64,000 nt of DNA from Pictodentalium vernedei (GCA_031216915.1 CM062294.1:166487455-166551454); one strand, 5' to 3'. Counted from the stretch's first letter, positions 20,058 through 31,800 are shown. Numbers and translations are program-made. Notes: a model not told the origin generated them from the letters alone.

Positions 20058-20619
20058 GTATCGTTCTTTGAGTGCAAAAAGCGCCGACTGCAAAGCCAAA
20101 GTATTATTAGACGTCGCCACCTGTAATGGGGGTTTTAAATATTCATGGTTTCACAACTCTCACCCCACTCACTTTTTGAAAACGTGAGACTTTCAAAACC
20201 GACCCAAAATGTTTTGGTGGCTTCCGGCCACAAGCCTCCATCCCCAAGGTCCACCCCACAACTTAGCGAGGGGTATCTCTGGTTCAGAATAGTTCTACTG
20301 GGCGGTTCGTGTCGAAGATCCTGAGTCATACGACCTCGAGTCGGTCGGTCGCTGAGTTTTGCTGCGGTTCACATTAGTTTCGTATGACTCTTTGTGTCAA
20401 ATGAAATTCTCTGTCGATTAGCGGGGGTTACAAATTCAGCCTTTCCATTAGGTATACAATGTGACCTGTAGGGTTTGTTACATTTTCAAATTAGATTGAA
20501 TTTACAGTTAGGTAACACACGAAATTTTAACATCACTAGCAGTGATGACGTATATCTTCATTACTACGTGGTTTTATCAGCGCTGTCACTGATCACACAT
20601 GACACTTCCCTTTAATAAT
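20058..20619. other. No gene seen
   Basis: Unique-looking AT-rich sequence; no coding or repeat structure I can support. Confidence 0.4.
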
Positions 20620-20832
20620 CTGTTTTTGGAAATTAGTAATCTGTATTTACAGATCATTAGAAGACTATTTTTACACATTGTTAGATGACTGTTTTACAGA
20701 TTATTAGAAGATAGTTTTTACAAATTAGTGACCTGAAAAAAATACGAATCTTTGTTTACAGATTATAGATGACTGTTTTTACAGACTGTTAGGCGACTGG
20801 TTTTATAGATTTCTAGAATACTGTTTTTGAGA
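20620..20832 (+). repeat. Degenerate tandem repeat, period ~25-30 bp
   Basis: Variants of ACAGATTATTAGAAGACTGTTTTT occur about seven times in a row. Units differ in length and sequence, so it is a decayed minisatellite rather than a spaced-repeat array. Confidence 0.7.
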
Positions 20833-20849
20833 TTACTGTATAGAGGATA

Positions 20850-21000
20850 TCTTGTGTTTTTGAGTGGATACCGAAAATTATCTCATGAGTGACCGAGACA
20901 AATGTTTATTTTTCACGAGCGCTTGCGCGAGAAAAAATAGTCATTTCTCTCGGTCACAAGTGAGATAATGTTCAGTATCCACTCAAAAACACTTGATTTT
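20850..21000. repeat. Foldback element with ~65 bp arms
   Basis: The arms contain TGTTTTTGAGTGGATACCGA and its complement TCAGTATCCACTCAAAAACA, enclosing GACCGAGA...TCTCGGTC and a central GCGCTTGCGCG. The outer arm motif appears again near 21330-21345. A non-autonomous transposon is likely. Confidence 0.8.
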
Positions 21001-21049
21001 CTTTTTATTATACGCTTTTTATAAAAATCTGATTATTCCACTCGTTTCA

Positions 21050-21305
21050 ACCTTGAATTGATGCATGAAAATAAACAGCGTATTGAATCATTTAAGCGCG
21101 GTAGTAATTTGATTGATACCCGGAACAGATAGCGTCTTGCAATCTGATTCAGCTTGCCGGTTTCTAGTCCAAACATGGCCTGAAAGTTCGTAATATAAGT
21201 TTTTGGTTTGGTACGTCCTTTGAAAGAACGTACCAAACCAAAAACTTATATTACGGTCTTTCGGGCCATGTTTGAACAAGCCGGTTTCATGCATCAATTC
21301 AAGGT
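21050..21305. repeat. Nested inverted repeat with a ~40 bp hairpin core
   Basis: Outer arms are CCTTGAATTGATGCATGAAA (21050) and TTTCATGCATCAATTCAAGG (about 21284). Inner arms centred near 21221 contain TAAGTTTTTGGTTTGGTACG and its complement. The frames seen on both strands are by-products of this symmetry. Confidence 0.82.
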
Positions 21306-21379
21306 GAATATGTGTTGAATTATTTCTGGAAATGATCGGTATCCACTCAAAAAATCTAGACTTACTTTTCGTTATACGT

Positions 21380-21765
21380 TTTAGAACAGATCGAACGCGA
21401 ACGAGATACTTGGACAATCTTGCAGTTTATCGGTACGCCAGAATGTGGAACGAACTTGCTCCGAGCACACGTGCCATAACTGTCAGATCTAGTTTTAAGA
21501 AACAGTACCAAAATTGCCCATACCTCCTGTTTATCACTGACATGTGGTTTAACTGGCATTCTCACTTTAGCATGACAACTTTTGGTACCGACAGGAATGT
21601 AACAGTTCCAACGCATCATTCAGAAATATAGAATACTTCTGCACAAACTATATAGATGCCTGGCTTTCTCGTCTTTCCATCGCCTACAGCTGCCGAATAT
21701 GTCCAGGGAGCCAGGTGATATTTACCTTTCAACACTGCTTAGAATAAGTTGCCCAAAACTATATT
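21380..21765 (+). pseudogene. LINE C-terminal fragment
   Basis: The frame reads LAVYRYARMWNELAPSTRAIT then SSFKKQYQ, the WN-L-P block at the end of Jockey/CR1-group ORF2. Near 21680 CRICPGSQVIFTFQHCLE gives the remains of the C-terminal zinc motif. The RT itself is absent. The 3' flank near 22110-22150 resembles the 3' UTR of the LINE ending at 20057. Confidence 0.68.
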
Positions 21766-22284
21766 TGGTAAGAATTTGGTTGTGAATTTGCCATATTTCG
21801 AATCCTGTGCCAATCCTTGAGTCCATTCAAATAGTTAAGCTAAATAGTGTTATACGGTTGACGATGAAACAATGGTTTTTCCTTTTATACTTCAACACAT
21901 CCCAGTTTTCCAAAACACAACCCACCTTTTGATGTACAGTATGGAGGCTGATGACGTAAAAGACCTAGTCCACCTATTCACCTACTCGTCGATTGCATAC
22001 CACATACCACTTCCTAATCATGGAACTTCTCAATCAAATCATTTTCAGTAACTGCTCGATAAACTGGCACAATCTGAAGACAATGTTATATTGGATACAT
22101 AATGATAATTATATGGGAGATGACAGTAAGACAGCCAATCTGGCTATGCCATCTCCTTGAAGTATACTTCTACTTTCACACGGTTGTAATCTAATATGTA
22201 TATTTATCACATGACTCGTCCGTTTTATTCACTTTAAAACATTTGATATTTTGTTTTCATATTAATCAGTGATAAATAAAGCCT
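21766..22284. other. Probable LINE 3' flank, no gene
   Basis: The only recognisable piece is a GACAGTAAGACAGCC...GGCTATGCC segment near 22110 shared with about 19925-19950. Confidence 0.45.
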
Positions 22285-22470
22285 TCCGTCAATTTCATTG
22301 GCCAATTTCAAAACTAGACAATTTGATTGGCTGAACAAAATACAACTGACCCACATTTTCTTAATTCGCATAATTAGAGTTGGGAGCTTTCATTGGTCAA
22401 TTTCAAAACTGGACAATTTGATTGGCTAAACAAAATACAACTGGGTCATATTTGCATAATTTCAGTGGGG
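22285..22470 (+). repeat. Direct duplication with CCAAT-like elements
   Basis: CATTGGCCAATTTCAAAACT...GATTGGCTGAACAAAATACAA at about 22297-22345 is repeated at about 22390-22440 with few changes. Each unit holds inverted and direct ATTGG/CCAAT pentamers. No linked gene is visible. Confidence 0.75.
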
Positions 22471-22727
22471 AGAATTTACGTTATCTGTCCTATTCAGGGT
22501 GGGTTATTTTGTATTAATCTTTTACCTACAAGAAAAACGCCATTCATTTTTTTATGTTTTCACTTTTTGCATAACCTATGTTTTGGAAGCAAAAAATTAA
22601 ATTTTTTATGATACCAGGATGTTTTTTCCAAGTGTCGTCTGCGACTCAAGTTAGGTGTTGTTTAAAAGGGTCATACTAAGTGGCTAATTTGTGCGTGTGT
22701 AGGTCATATGATAAATAGAATATGAAA

Positions 22728-22858
22728 TTAGTGTTTTTCTCATATAATATTTATGAAACTCGTCCGAATTTTCCGTTTTGGCTTACCAGAGGCTCGCCAA
22801 AACGGAAAATTTTTAGACTCGTTTCATAAATATTATATGAGAAAAACCCTCATTCCAT
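22728..22858. repeat. Foldback element, ~55 bp arms
   Basis: The arms contain TTTTTCTCATATAATATTTA and TAAATATTATATGAGAAAAA plus TTTTCCGTTTTGGC and GCCAAAACGGAAAA, around a loop near TTACCAGAGGCTC. The high arm identity suggests a fairly recent insertion. Confidence 0.85.
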
Positions 22859-22989
22859 ATCCTCTATATATTCTGTATAATGTATACAGCAAACAAAGAA
22901 TCTAAAACCTATCTCAGAATATGTTGTCACTTTGACTGGAAGTGTATGTTGGTTGATCAGTTCCAGAAAGTGTTGTTTGTACTACCAAT

Positions 22990-23112
22990 CACCCACACTC
23001 TTAAATCAGTTGTTTTAAAAATTAACTGAAATCAGCTGTGTTGAGTGAATAACAACCCAATTCACTCAACCCAGTTGATTTGGGTTGAATTTAAACCGAA
23101 CTGATTTCAGAA
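22990..23112. repeat. Diverged inverted repeat
   Basis: Blocks AAATCAGTTGTTTTAAAAATTA...CTGAAATCAG face TCAACCCAGTTGATTTGGGTT...CTGATTTCAGA. A decayed MITE is a reasonable guess. Confidence 0.5.
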
Positions 23113-24239
23113 TTCAGACCTTGTAATGTACCGACGTTTGGGTCCGGGACAAGAGAACAAAAGTAAAGGTATAACGTTACATTTGCTGTTTATACATACA
23201 AACTATAATTGGAAATTGTGCTCTCGCGAAATGATCGATGTTTTTTTCCAAATTAGCGGCATTCAGTGAACGACAAACATTTTTTCCAACGGTCAACACA
23301 AAATGTCGATAGACAGGATCGAGGAGGAAGATAGAGGTTACCTCCCCACAAGCTACAGAACAGTGCAATTGTCGCCTTTCAACCTCGTTGGTTTTAAGTT
23401 TAAAAGCGAAAAACGACCGATAGGAATTTGTTCATTGCACTCAAAACTTAAACGATGTTTCATACACCATCCCGATATTGAATGTTTCATGGAACTATTT
23501 CTGACTGGACAGAATCGAAGTTAAACGCACGTTCAAGACTCGAAAATACAGTGACTTGTCCAGACAGGACAATGTAAATAACACCTGATTACGACGAAAA
23601 TTCAAGAATAGCTCACAATAAATTATGTGTAGGAAATTAATTTTCAAATATATGGCTTCCCGAACCCAAAGAAATATCTATGAACCTGTCGAGAGAATGT
23701 TTCCTGGAACTACAAAACAATGACACCTGAGAGATTAAAAACTGAAGATGTGAAATGAGAAATTTCTAACAAATATCATCACCCAGAGTATTTAATTACA
23801 CACACTGTCCATTGTTTCTTTTCGAATAGAGATGCCGAATGGGGAATGATTGAATTAGCAATGAATACGCGCATGGTGATTGGCATACCGGAAAGAACCT
23901 TTGTGTTTGTCCCACGGTCTTCATCTGCAAGGACTAGCAATTTAGAGCCGGCGAAAAGACAGAAAATATAAGCGAAATGTTTCTACCGTGTTTGACAAGA
24001 CATTGATGTTTGACTCAGAGACTTTGTACTGGGAGATTCCCTTGATCAAGTTTAGCTCCATATCTACCAATAAATGTGTATATGGCCTTGCATTGCCGGA
24101 ATTACGGTGTGTACCAGGGTATCTGATACACAGAGGTTATCCGTAAAGTGAAGTTTTCTGGTGTACGGTATCCCATCGCGTTGGGGACCGTCAGTCATCA
24201 GTATCGCATGAGTCGGCTCGCGGAGTTTTATTTTCACAT
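23113..24239. other. No gene or repeat recognised
   Basis: More than 1 kb of AT-rich sequence with only short open frames on either strand, none resembling a known family. Confidence 0.4.
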
Positions 24240-24860
24240 CTCATTTTCTTTATTCATAGACACTCATTTTAAATAACAGAGACGGAATGGCTATACGTTC
24301 CACCAGGAAGATTCCCGGTGGGCCGTCTATTGGGGTCCCTCTGGGGCCCCAAAATTGATGCAGTCCAACACACGTTGGTACATGCACGACATTCTGTGAA
24401 AATGACCAACAGACAAAATGGGTTTGATTGCACAGACAGCCGGTACACCGAATTTATCTCTATGTGGACTGCCATTGGCAGTCCATATAGAGATATTTCG
24501 ATGATATACTAGCAGTCCAGACTGCATTTGATCGCTCAGATGTAAGGAAACAGCGTTCTGTCGGTTTGAAAAAATCAAAATGTTTTTCCATTGGCTCGAA
24601 CTATGGTCGGCTCAATAGCGCACCCCCCCCCCCCCCACCCCCCGGTGCAAACCATTTTTTTTTTCGAATGAGCGACGAAGATGATATAAATATTCCATCG
24701 AAATGTCTTCTGTATGTGGACTGCAAGTGATCGCTCAGATGCAGGGAAGCAGCGTTCTTTTAGTTCGAAAAAAATCAATATTTTCTACGGATCCGCAACC
24801 CCCCCCCCCCTCCCCACCACCTCCCCCGCCCCGGTACGTTTCCCGGTAATATTTCTTGGC
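24240..24860 (+). repeat. Duplicated segment bearing C14 and C12 tracts
   Basis: The segment with GATCGCTCAGATGTAAGGAA...CAGCGTTCT at about 24528 recurs at about 24728. Each copy is followed by a C homopolymer (24623-24636 and 24799-24810). The small frames here are low-complexity artefacts of the C runs. Confidence 0.65.
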
Positions 24861-25224
24861 CCGGTCCGCCCCTGGTAAATAATATCTACACTTTCGCTCA
24901 ATCCAACGTAGACTATCTCGTTTTCTTAGAAATTTCTTGGATGGAATTTGATAGTAAGAACTGTCTCTAAAACACATCGTTTTGCAAGATGATATAATGC
25001 AAATACGTCAAGTTCATTCCACACACTACGCTGGGAATACTTTATAGTTTCATTGTGTTTATTGTCATGGAATCTGTTTTTCACTGTGGAATTGTATATG
25101 TCTTTATCCATTAGTGGTAAACCATAAAAATCAAATGAATGGCAAAATAATTGTGTTTGAAATATAATGCCACCAAATGCTCTCCTGTTTCTCTCGATGA
25201 TCTGTGTTTACAATATAAGCTTGT

Positions 25225-25385
25225 CTATGTTTAGTTTATGCCCCCCTCATTGGTTGAGCTCGTTCCAGCGAGGCATCACAAGTTATGTTTTTGAGACAAG
25301 AAATGACAAAAGTAGTGAAAATTGAATGGTGATTTTTGTGAATAGTGCTGGGAGGTTCATGCCGCTACGTTGGGTAAAGGGTTAA
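25225..25385. mobile_element. MITE family 1, half copy
   Basis: Contains GAGCTCGTTCCAGCGAGGC, TGTTTTTGAGACAAGAAAT and the right border TACGTTGGGTAAAGGGTTAA of the complete copy at 7141-7392. The left half is missing or too diverged to see. Confidence 0.75.
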
Positions 25386-25536
25386 GTTGTTGGGGGGTCT
25401 TGGTTTCTTTTCTCGTTTGTTCAAACTTTTTCTTTTTTTACTATTTTTAGACTGCGTAAAAAAGCAGTCTGAGATGATGTTTCCAAACAAATAATAAAAA
25501 AAAAGTCACATGAAGTGAAAAATGCTCTCACGTAAA

Positions 25537-25860
25537 TTAACCCTTTGAACCCCACTGGTATCTTCCATGTCAGTTCAGTGGCAGCAGTAGGAAGAGTCCA
25601 TATTTATTATTTAGTGGTAGACGAATTAATACTGTCCACGTTGAAAATATTGATTTTCAGAAGTAAGGGAAGGCACTTGGGCGTAAAAATTTAACACGGA
25701 AATTTCCAAAGGCATTGGTTCGCCAGAAACAATCCAGACCTGGAAGGAATTGGGCTCTCTGGTGAAAAAAAGTCTATGGGAATTTTCGGTGTTAAATTTT
25801 TATGCTCAATTCCTTTTACAGCAATTTGTATGCCAAATTCAAAACTCAATGGAGTGCGGA
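25537..25860 (+). mobile_element. TTAA MITE family 2 with composite repeat
   Basis: Begins TTAACCCTTTGAACCCCACT like the copy at 14893, then enters a second repeat (GGCACTTGGGCGTAAAAATT ... ATGGGAATTTTCGGTGTTAA) also present at 31560-31690 and 62085-62440. No right TTAA border is found nearby. Confidence 0.68.
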
Positions 25861-26397
25861 GTCTGTTCTCTGGAAAGACGAATACTGTATCTGTATTGTA
25901 TGTATGCTTTCACCTTAATTTCGATGCGGCGCTAATATTCTCCTTGTAATTATTGACAGTTATTGTTGTAATGCTCCCAACTGTTCTCAGTTGAAGCTAG
26001 ACTATAACTGTAATTGATTACAATGGTACATTCTTGTTACGGGCAGCTTCAAGAAGAATTTTTCATCTCCATTGTCGGAATTTATTGAACATTTTTGCTG
26101 ACCACACCAGATATTTTCATCATTAGCTGTATTATCTCAGTTCACCTGCTTGTCTGTTTGCTGAAGTCAGCGGACCTTGAAGTGATGAAGTGAAGTGATG
26201 AAGGCCGTCAACTGATTTCTTTGTGATCACTCGTCTGCAGCTCAAATCTACCGTTCATCATTCTCTAACTTACACCTTATTAACTGTTTCTGTCTCATTT
26301 TGTTGAACCCGATCGACTGATTAATCGTGCTCAGCAGTGCATAACTCTTACACAAACAACTATCTGATCCAACTACTTTATCTATATATTATCAACC
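25861..26397 (+). other. Probable 5' UTR of the 2A-type LINE
   Basis: No coding signal. It leads directly into the ORF1 start at 26398 (context CAACCATGGCGG, a good eukaryotic initiation context). Confidence 0.4.
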
Positions 26398-27215
26398 ATG
26401 GCGGTCGATGAAAATACCGAAATTGCCGAAGCGTCTTCATCAATTAAACGGGGGCGCAATGCAGGGGGATCTCTTGGAACAACGCCATCACCTCTCGACC
26501 GGAAAAAGGCAAAGACATTTGATGAAGATACCGAGGGGGTAGACGACCCTAATATGATTCTTAGTGAAACTGCGTATGCGGGTTCCCGACTTCTGACTAT
26601 GATTTCGAACCCGATTCACAAAACTACACTCCAAGAGCCAGAGCACCATTCATATCATTTATGAAAGACGATTTTATTGAACTCTTGAGTGACTCAACAG
26701 TTCAAAATCTCCTGCAGTCTATTTTTAATAGAGCTAACAATGAAAAGCTGAACAAACTTGAAGAAACGGTTGAAAACTTAAAAGCCCAAACCAATGATGA
26801 GGATACCCAAATACAAAGCCTCGAGGATCGCATTGACGACCTTGAGCAGTACGGGAGAAGAAACAGTTTGCGATTGACAGGAATCCCTGAAACTCAAAAC
26901 GAAAATACTGACTCCATAATTCTGGACACTGCTAAGCAAATTGGGGTTGATTTGTCTCTAAATGACATCTCCCGTAGCCATAGAGTTGGACCCAACACCA
27001 GGGCTCGAAACAGGCCCACCATATTTCGCCTGAACAGCTATCGCGTCAGAGATCGCCTCTTTAGGTCACGCACCGCCTTGAAAAATATAAAGCCTACAAG
27101 TGGCGCCTCTCGAGCCCTAGAAGTTTTTCTAAACGAGGACTTGACCAAAGCAAGAGCCGACATAGCCAGGCGAGCGCGGCTGCTGAAAAAAGAGAGAAAG
27201 GTTCTGGACACATAG
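26398..27215 (+). pseudogene. LINE ORF1p: coiled coil with RRM-like domain
   Basis: Two frames, 26398-26664 and 26661-27215, overlap by four bases. The second begins within FMKDDFIELL and contains a long heptad region (LEETVENLKAQTNDEDTQIQ) ending in the signature DRIDDLEQYGRRNSLRLTGI. Then come a region ending SRSHRVGPN and a basic C-terminus (RARLLKKERK). This layout is that of LINE ORF1 proteins, which form trimers and bind element RNA. One frameshift separates the N-terminal 88 codons, which carry a PKKKR-like basic patch (DRKKAKTF). Confidence 0.85.
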
Positions 27216-28410
27216 TCCTTCGACGGTGTAATCTTTGTGAAAATGAAAGACAATACCGTCGAAAGAGTCACGAATCTTACTCAGTTATCTAAAGTTGAAA
27301 ACAGGGCATACCGGGGATAGCTGATGGCTTGCAAAGATCTACCACAGGTCGTTGTGCTTTCTAGCTGCGAATAAGTGAGGAAGCCATGATCCAAATAAAC
27401 ATCCCTTTTACTATATTTATCTACTACCCCCCCCCCCCCCCACACCTCCACACACACACACTTCTTTGTCTTCGATCCCTTTCCATGGATCTCAAACTTC
27501 CTGTAACCCGAGTCGTTGTCAAAGTGGTTTGGTGAACCCACTGTAACCAAGACGCATGAATAATGTAGGATAAGGCATAGTCGATTGAAGTGGGTGGTTT
27601 GATCACTCGGTCCAAGCACCCGACTCTGCGGTCTTGGTGGCAGATACATGGGAAGGGGTGCACAATGAGCCCCCCCCCCCCCCCCCGCCCGCAAGACACC
27701 TAGCAATGGTCTGTCTCAAATTGTTATCAATGTGAAGAATAATACCATACGGTACCGAAAGATAAACTCCCGTGTATTTTCTCTCCGATTTTTTCGATAT
27801 CTCACTTCACCTGCACCCTCCCGCCCCCCCCCCCCCAATTCCCCTGTAATTGCGCGGAAACCCTTGTTATCTCGCCGACTGATTTGCTTTTGTGCTAAAG
27901 GACTGTGCAGCCCCAAGTGATAGGTAGGCTCCATCCGCCTTGCATTGGGCCGGGGACTCCTTTAGAATCCCCAGCCTAATTACAGGCACATGGTGCATGA
28001 TAGCAGACCTCCGACAACCCCTTGACTGCTATAGCGACTAACGTTGTATACCAAGAATATATTGATTCAAAAACCCAAAACACTCAAAGTGTGAAGGATA
28101 GCCTACGGAAAAGTAATAATCCCCGAATTCCAACAACCTGTGTTTTCAAAATCCATCTATGTACATATTGCCTTATTTGCTTGTTCTTTTCACTTTGTAC
28201 ATATCATCAGTTATTACCTCTTTTCCTTCTATACCCGACCTAACTTTCTGCAACACTGATCAGACCAAAACTACTTCTGAAAATGACTGGAACTCCCCAT
28301 ATGAATCGGCAATACTTGTGCGAAGTCCAGTCAGTTCGAAGATCGGCCTGTGATGGGTTTTACCAAATTGGTCCAGTCTCATCCGTGCATTATCCACCCA
28401 CGTCTAAGCA
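27216..28410 (+). other. Inter-ORF region with three long C tracts
   Basis: No ORF of substance. C homopolymers lie at 27427-27441 (15), 27670-27686 (17) and 27824-27836 (13). Inserted repeats are possible, since this spacer is long for a LINE. Confidence 0.5.
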
Positions 28411-30716
28411 ATGGATGATATAAACATTTACCGGATGAGAGTGGGCCTGTTTGCACCAAAGGCGCACTCCGGGGCGCATCGTAAAAAACAGCTCGATTAC
28501 TCTAGTACTATCCTGGTGTTGTTGGTCTCGTCACATGGCATAACTGGATTAACATTAATGGTTGCCTTGCTAATCGCGACAAACCCAGCCGATAACAAGA
28601 GTACCACAAGTGAGGAGTCACTCTCTCCCTCCCTCAAAAAGATAACTCTTGCTATCTGCGCTCGCTACTGTTAACATATTATGGACAATACTGCTATTAT
28701 ATGTGGCCGGTGACATTGAGAGAAACCCCGGTCCAACCAGCTCGTGTGTAAACTCCCCGCATAGCTCACACCCATGGAACCCATCTTCGAATACAAGTTG
28801 TTTCTCCATACTTCACATGGACGTACCAAGTCTGTGCCCAAAATTGGATATACTCAGCTGTGGGATGCCTCCCCATGACATTTGTGCATTTACCGAAACG
28901 TGGCTTACCCCAAGTGTGAGGATTGAGGATATCCTACTTCCCAACTTCCAAAACCCTTTGCGAAAAGACAGGAGCTCAAGAGGTGGTGGAGTAATAATTT
29001 ACATCAAAAACGATATACCCTTCAAGGCACGCCCAGATCTTGACATACCTGGGCTAGACTGTTTATGGGCCCAGATATATACCACCAGTGGGTCGATCCT
29101 CGTAGGTGTACTATATAGGCCACCCAACTCAGACAGTGACTTATGGAACTTATAGAAACATCTATTGAAAGAGTTCTAGACACAGGTATTAAAAATCCTT
29201 TGCTGAGGGAGACTTCAACGATAACCAGGCCGCCTGTCCCTCTGTCTCACTGCAACGAATTGCCAACCAGTTCAATCTCAAGCAGCTGATTGTCGAATCG
29301 ACCTATTACACGGAGAATTCATCATCATTAATAGACTTGATCCTTGTAAATGATGACCTCTCAATTCTAACTGCAGAAGTTGGTGACCCTTTCCTTGGTA
29401 ATTATGTCAGGTACCATTGTCCTGTTACTGAGACTTTTAACTTCCGAAAAACCCACAGTAAACCTTACAAACGACTTGTCTGGACATATGATGATGGGAA
29501 TTTTCCTGAATTAAATAGTCGCTTCTCTGACATCAATTGGTCAGGCCTGCTTGCTAATTGTAGCATCTCCTCTGTTACAAATGAGCTCACCACAACAAAA
29601 AACAGTACAACTGCTAAACTCATTCCAAACAAACTTGTATCTGTAAGACCTCAACAACCGAAGTGGTTTCACAATAACCTGAGACGCCTAATACATCAGA
29701 GAAAGCGTCTTCATCGCAAAGCAAAGTTAGTAAATTCCCCACAGGCATGGGAAAAACGCAACGAAGTAACATCTGAAATACGTAAATCAAAGCAATTACA
29801 TTTTATTAAGATTGACACAGTCATGAATAGTCCGTCAACAAATCCCCCTGAGTGGTGGAGATCCCTCAGATATATACTCTTCAAAATCCGGTCTCCCATC
29901 CCAGCCCTTCTTTTAAATGATAATCTCATCTCACACGAGGGAGATAAAGCCCAAATTCTTAACGACTATTTTTGTAACATCCTATCAGTTGAAGACCAAG
30001 GTCATTCCATCCCGCACACCCCTTTCAGCCGTGATCGCCCAGCAATAAGTCCGATTACTCTTACCCCCGAGGAAGTGAAAGAATCGCTCAACTCTCTGAG
30101 TGTCTCCAAAGCATGTGACCCCGACAATATTAGCCCGAAGATTCTCGAAAGGTGTTCAACGTGCTTAGCCTCTCCTTTGACAACTGTCTTCAATATGATG
30201 CTGAGCCACTCTTTTTTTCCAGCTGAATGGAAGAGGGGTAACGTTGTCCCCGTCTTCAAATACGGGAACCTCCAATTGGCAACGAACTACCGTCCAATAA
30301 CCCTATTGAGTTGTTTAAGCAAAGTCTTTGAAAGATGCATTTTTAAAAGAAATATCGCATTCTTACGAAATAACTCTCTACTTACATCTCTTCAATCCGG
30401 CTTCCTCTCATCTGACTCAACAGTTCTACAATTAACTGAAATTTATCATATATTTAGCTCTGCGCTTGACGATGGGAAGGAAATTCGGGCCGTATTCGGT
30501 GATGTAAGTAAAGCATTCGATAAAGTATGGCACTATGGCTTACTGTTCAAGCTTGAACGTATAGGTATCACTGGACCCTTACTTCGCTGGTTTCAAAGTT
30601 ACTTAGAAGACTGCCAGCAACGGGTTTGTATAAATTCTGAAACGTCATCATGGGGGAATGTCACAGCCGGTGTTCCACAAAGATCTATCTTAGGACCACT
30701 TTTTTCTATTATTCGG
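28411..30716 (+). pseudogene. LINE ORF2: 2A-like motif, endonuclease, partial RT
   Basis: An N-terminal stretch (28411-28674) with a hydrophobic segment shifts frame into the 28649-29155 frame, which carries the 2A-like motif and then the EN motifs LHMDVPSLCPK, FTETWLTP, RGGGVIIYI and VGVLYRPPN. After a break near 29160, EGDFND, LIDLILVNDD and a long 460-codon frame (29337-30719) cover the linker and RT: PEEVKESLNSL, FPAEWKRGNVVPVFK, NYRPITLLSCLSKVFE, SGFLSSDST, FGDVSKAFDKVWH and AGVPQRSILGPL. It ends before the catalytic aspartates. Frameshifts occur near 28660 and 29190. Confidence 0.9.
28709..28735 (+). other. 2A-like ribosome-skipping motif GDIERNPGP
   Basis: The nine codons read GDIERNPGP, matching the D-(V/I)-E-x-N-P-G-P consensus at which ribosomes skip a peptide bond. 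It follows a hydrophobic stretch (WTILLLYVA), as in other 2A sequences, and sits near the N-terminus of ORF2. Similar motifs are established in APE-type LINEs of several marine invertebrates. Activity of this one is untested. Confidence 0.88.
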
Positions 30717-31259
30717 TGAGTGTGCTTGCTTATATGCGAGCGTGCGTATGCCGTGTGTTGCGCAGCTGCATATCTGTAAACACAGATGTGTGGCTGTACA
30801 GTGTGCGGCGCGCGCGCATGCATCTGGGTGTGAATACTCGCGGATGAATGTACGACTGCATGCTCATTCGAAAATTTAATTCCAAAGGCGGTGCCCACGC
30901 AGTCTGAACTGTTGGTTTAACGCTTGATCCTTTTCAACAACGAGCTTGGTAGTGTCTATACTCTTTAACAAGTAACCGCCTCGGCCATATGCGCTATATG
31001 AAACCCAATCCTAGAAATATGTACCGTATCAACCATGAGAGTCGACTTTTCGTGACTGACTGGCCTTCCCACGTCGATTAATTACACTGCCGATCTACAT
31101 GTAGGCGTTCCACCCAACCAACTATTACAAACACCGAGACAGTCTAGATACCAAAACCTTTCCCCCATACTCCTTCATTATCCTACACATTGTTTAAATC
31201 CAAAGTACAACTGTTTATACGTATTCCTGAGAAACCGTGACTTGGCTGCAGGTACGTGC
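30717..31259. other. GT/GC-rich patch then unassigned sequence
   Basis: From 30717 a TGTG/CGTG-rich patch with GCGCGCGCGC at about 30809-30819 replaces the RT. No gene is supported after it. Confidence 0.4.
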
Positions 31260-31556
31260 GGCTTTGTGTTTTTAGAAGGAAAATAATGGCTCACTTCATC
31301 CCCAAGGCATCAATAAATCACTGACAATACGTAAGGCCCTACGCGCCTGCACCAAGCCATCGACTTGCATCACCGTCGTCAGTCCTAGATTTTACACAAC
31401 CGACTTATCTATATGGAAACAGCCTAGTACAAGCTACCAGCTTGTTGCTGAATCCATTTCCATTAATGCTTTGTGCTCGCTGATACGTGTATCATTAACG
31501 TACTCGATTTGTGTAACTTTTTTTTAAAACTTTGGAAATAAATATTGTTTAAACTA
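31260..31556 (+). mobile_element. LINE-like 3' end
   Basis: Ends in GGAAATAAATATTGTTTAAACTAAAAC. This resembles the tail GACAAATAAAATATGTTTAAAC of the repeat units at 44.2-44.9 kb. No coding sequence is left. It could be the detached 3' end of the LINE to its left. Confidence 0.45.
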
Positions 31557-31800
31557 AAACTCAATGGGAATTTTCAGTGTTAAATTTTTAGTCCCATTTC
31601 TTTCTAGGTCTGGGTTTCCTCTGGCGAACCAATGTCTATGGAGATTTCAGTATTACATTTTTACCCCCAAGTGCCTTCGCCTCTTAGCACTGATTTTCTC
31701 ACAGACAACCCTGGAGACACTTTGGCGTAATTACAACATATTGTTCTAAACTTGTTTTGGGATATCTTCTTTCTAATTCTCTACTTTTTTTTAGAAAAAC
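31557..31800 (+). repeat. Composite repeat copy (ATGGGAATTTTCAGTG family)
   Basis: Contains AATGGGAATTTTCAGTGTTA and CTCTGGCGAACCAATGTCTA, continuing through GTGCCTTCGCCTCTTAGCAC to GGGATATCTTCTTTCTAATT. The whole stretch matches the inverted copy at about 61930-62110. It lies immediately left of the Polinton. Confidence 0.75.

Larger units (their letters stand above)
26398..30716 (+). mobile_element. Two-ORF LINE with 2A-like motif, 3' truncated
   Basis: ORF1 (coiled coil plus nucleic-acid-binding region) is followed by a ~1.2 kb inter-ORF region and an ORF2 with a 2A-like peptide, endonuclease and RT. The RT stops within the QG-SILGPL motif and the sequence then changes, so the catalytic ADD motif and 3' end are missing here. 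A LINE-like 3' tail at about 31500-31556 may be the displaced end of this or a related copy. CR1/L2/Jockey grouping is inferred from the RT and EN motifs. Confidence 0.88.

Noticed and set aside
20620..20832. CRISPR-like spaced repeats
   Set aside because: Units are degenerate and contiguous with no constant repeat or unique spacers, and the genome is animal.
21088..21417. 109-codon minus ORF
   Set aside because: It lies across the arms of an inverted repeat, so its openness reflects the palindrome.
23303..23524. 73-codon plus ORF
   Set aside because: Isolated, no motif, no neighbouring exons or repeat context to support it.
27281..27706. Glycine-rich minus ORFs between LINE ORF1 and ORF2
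   Set aside because: Created by C homopolymers read in antisense.
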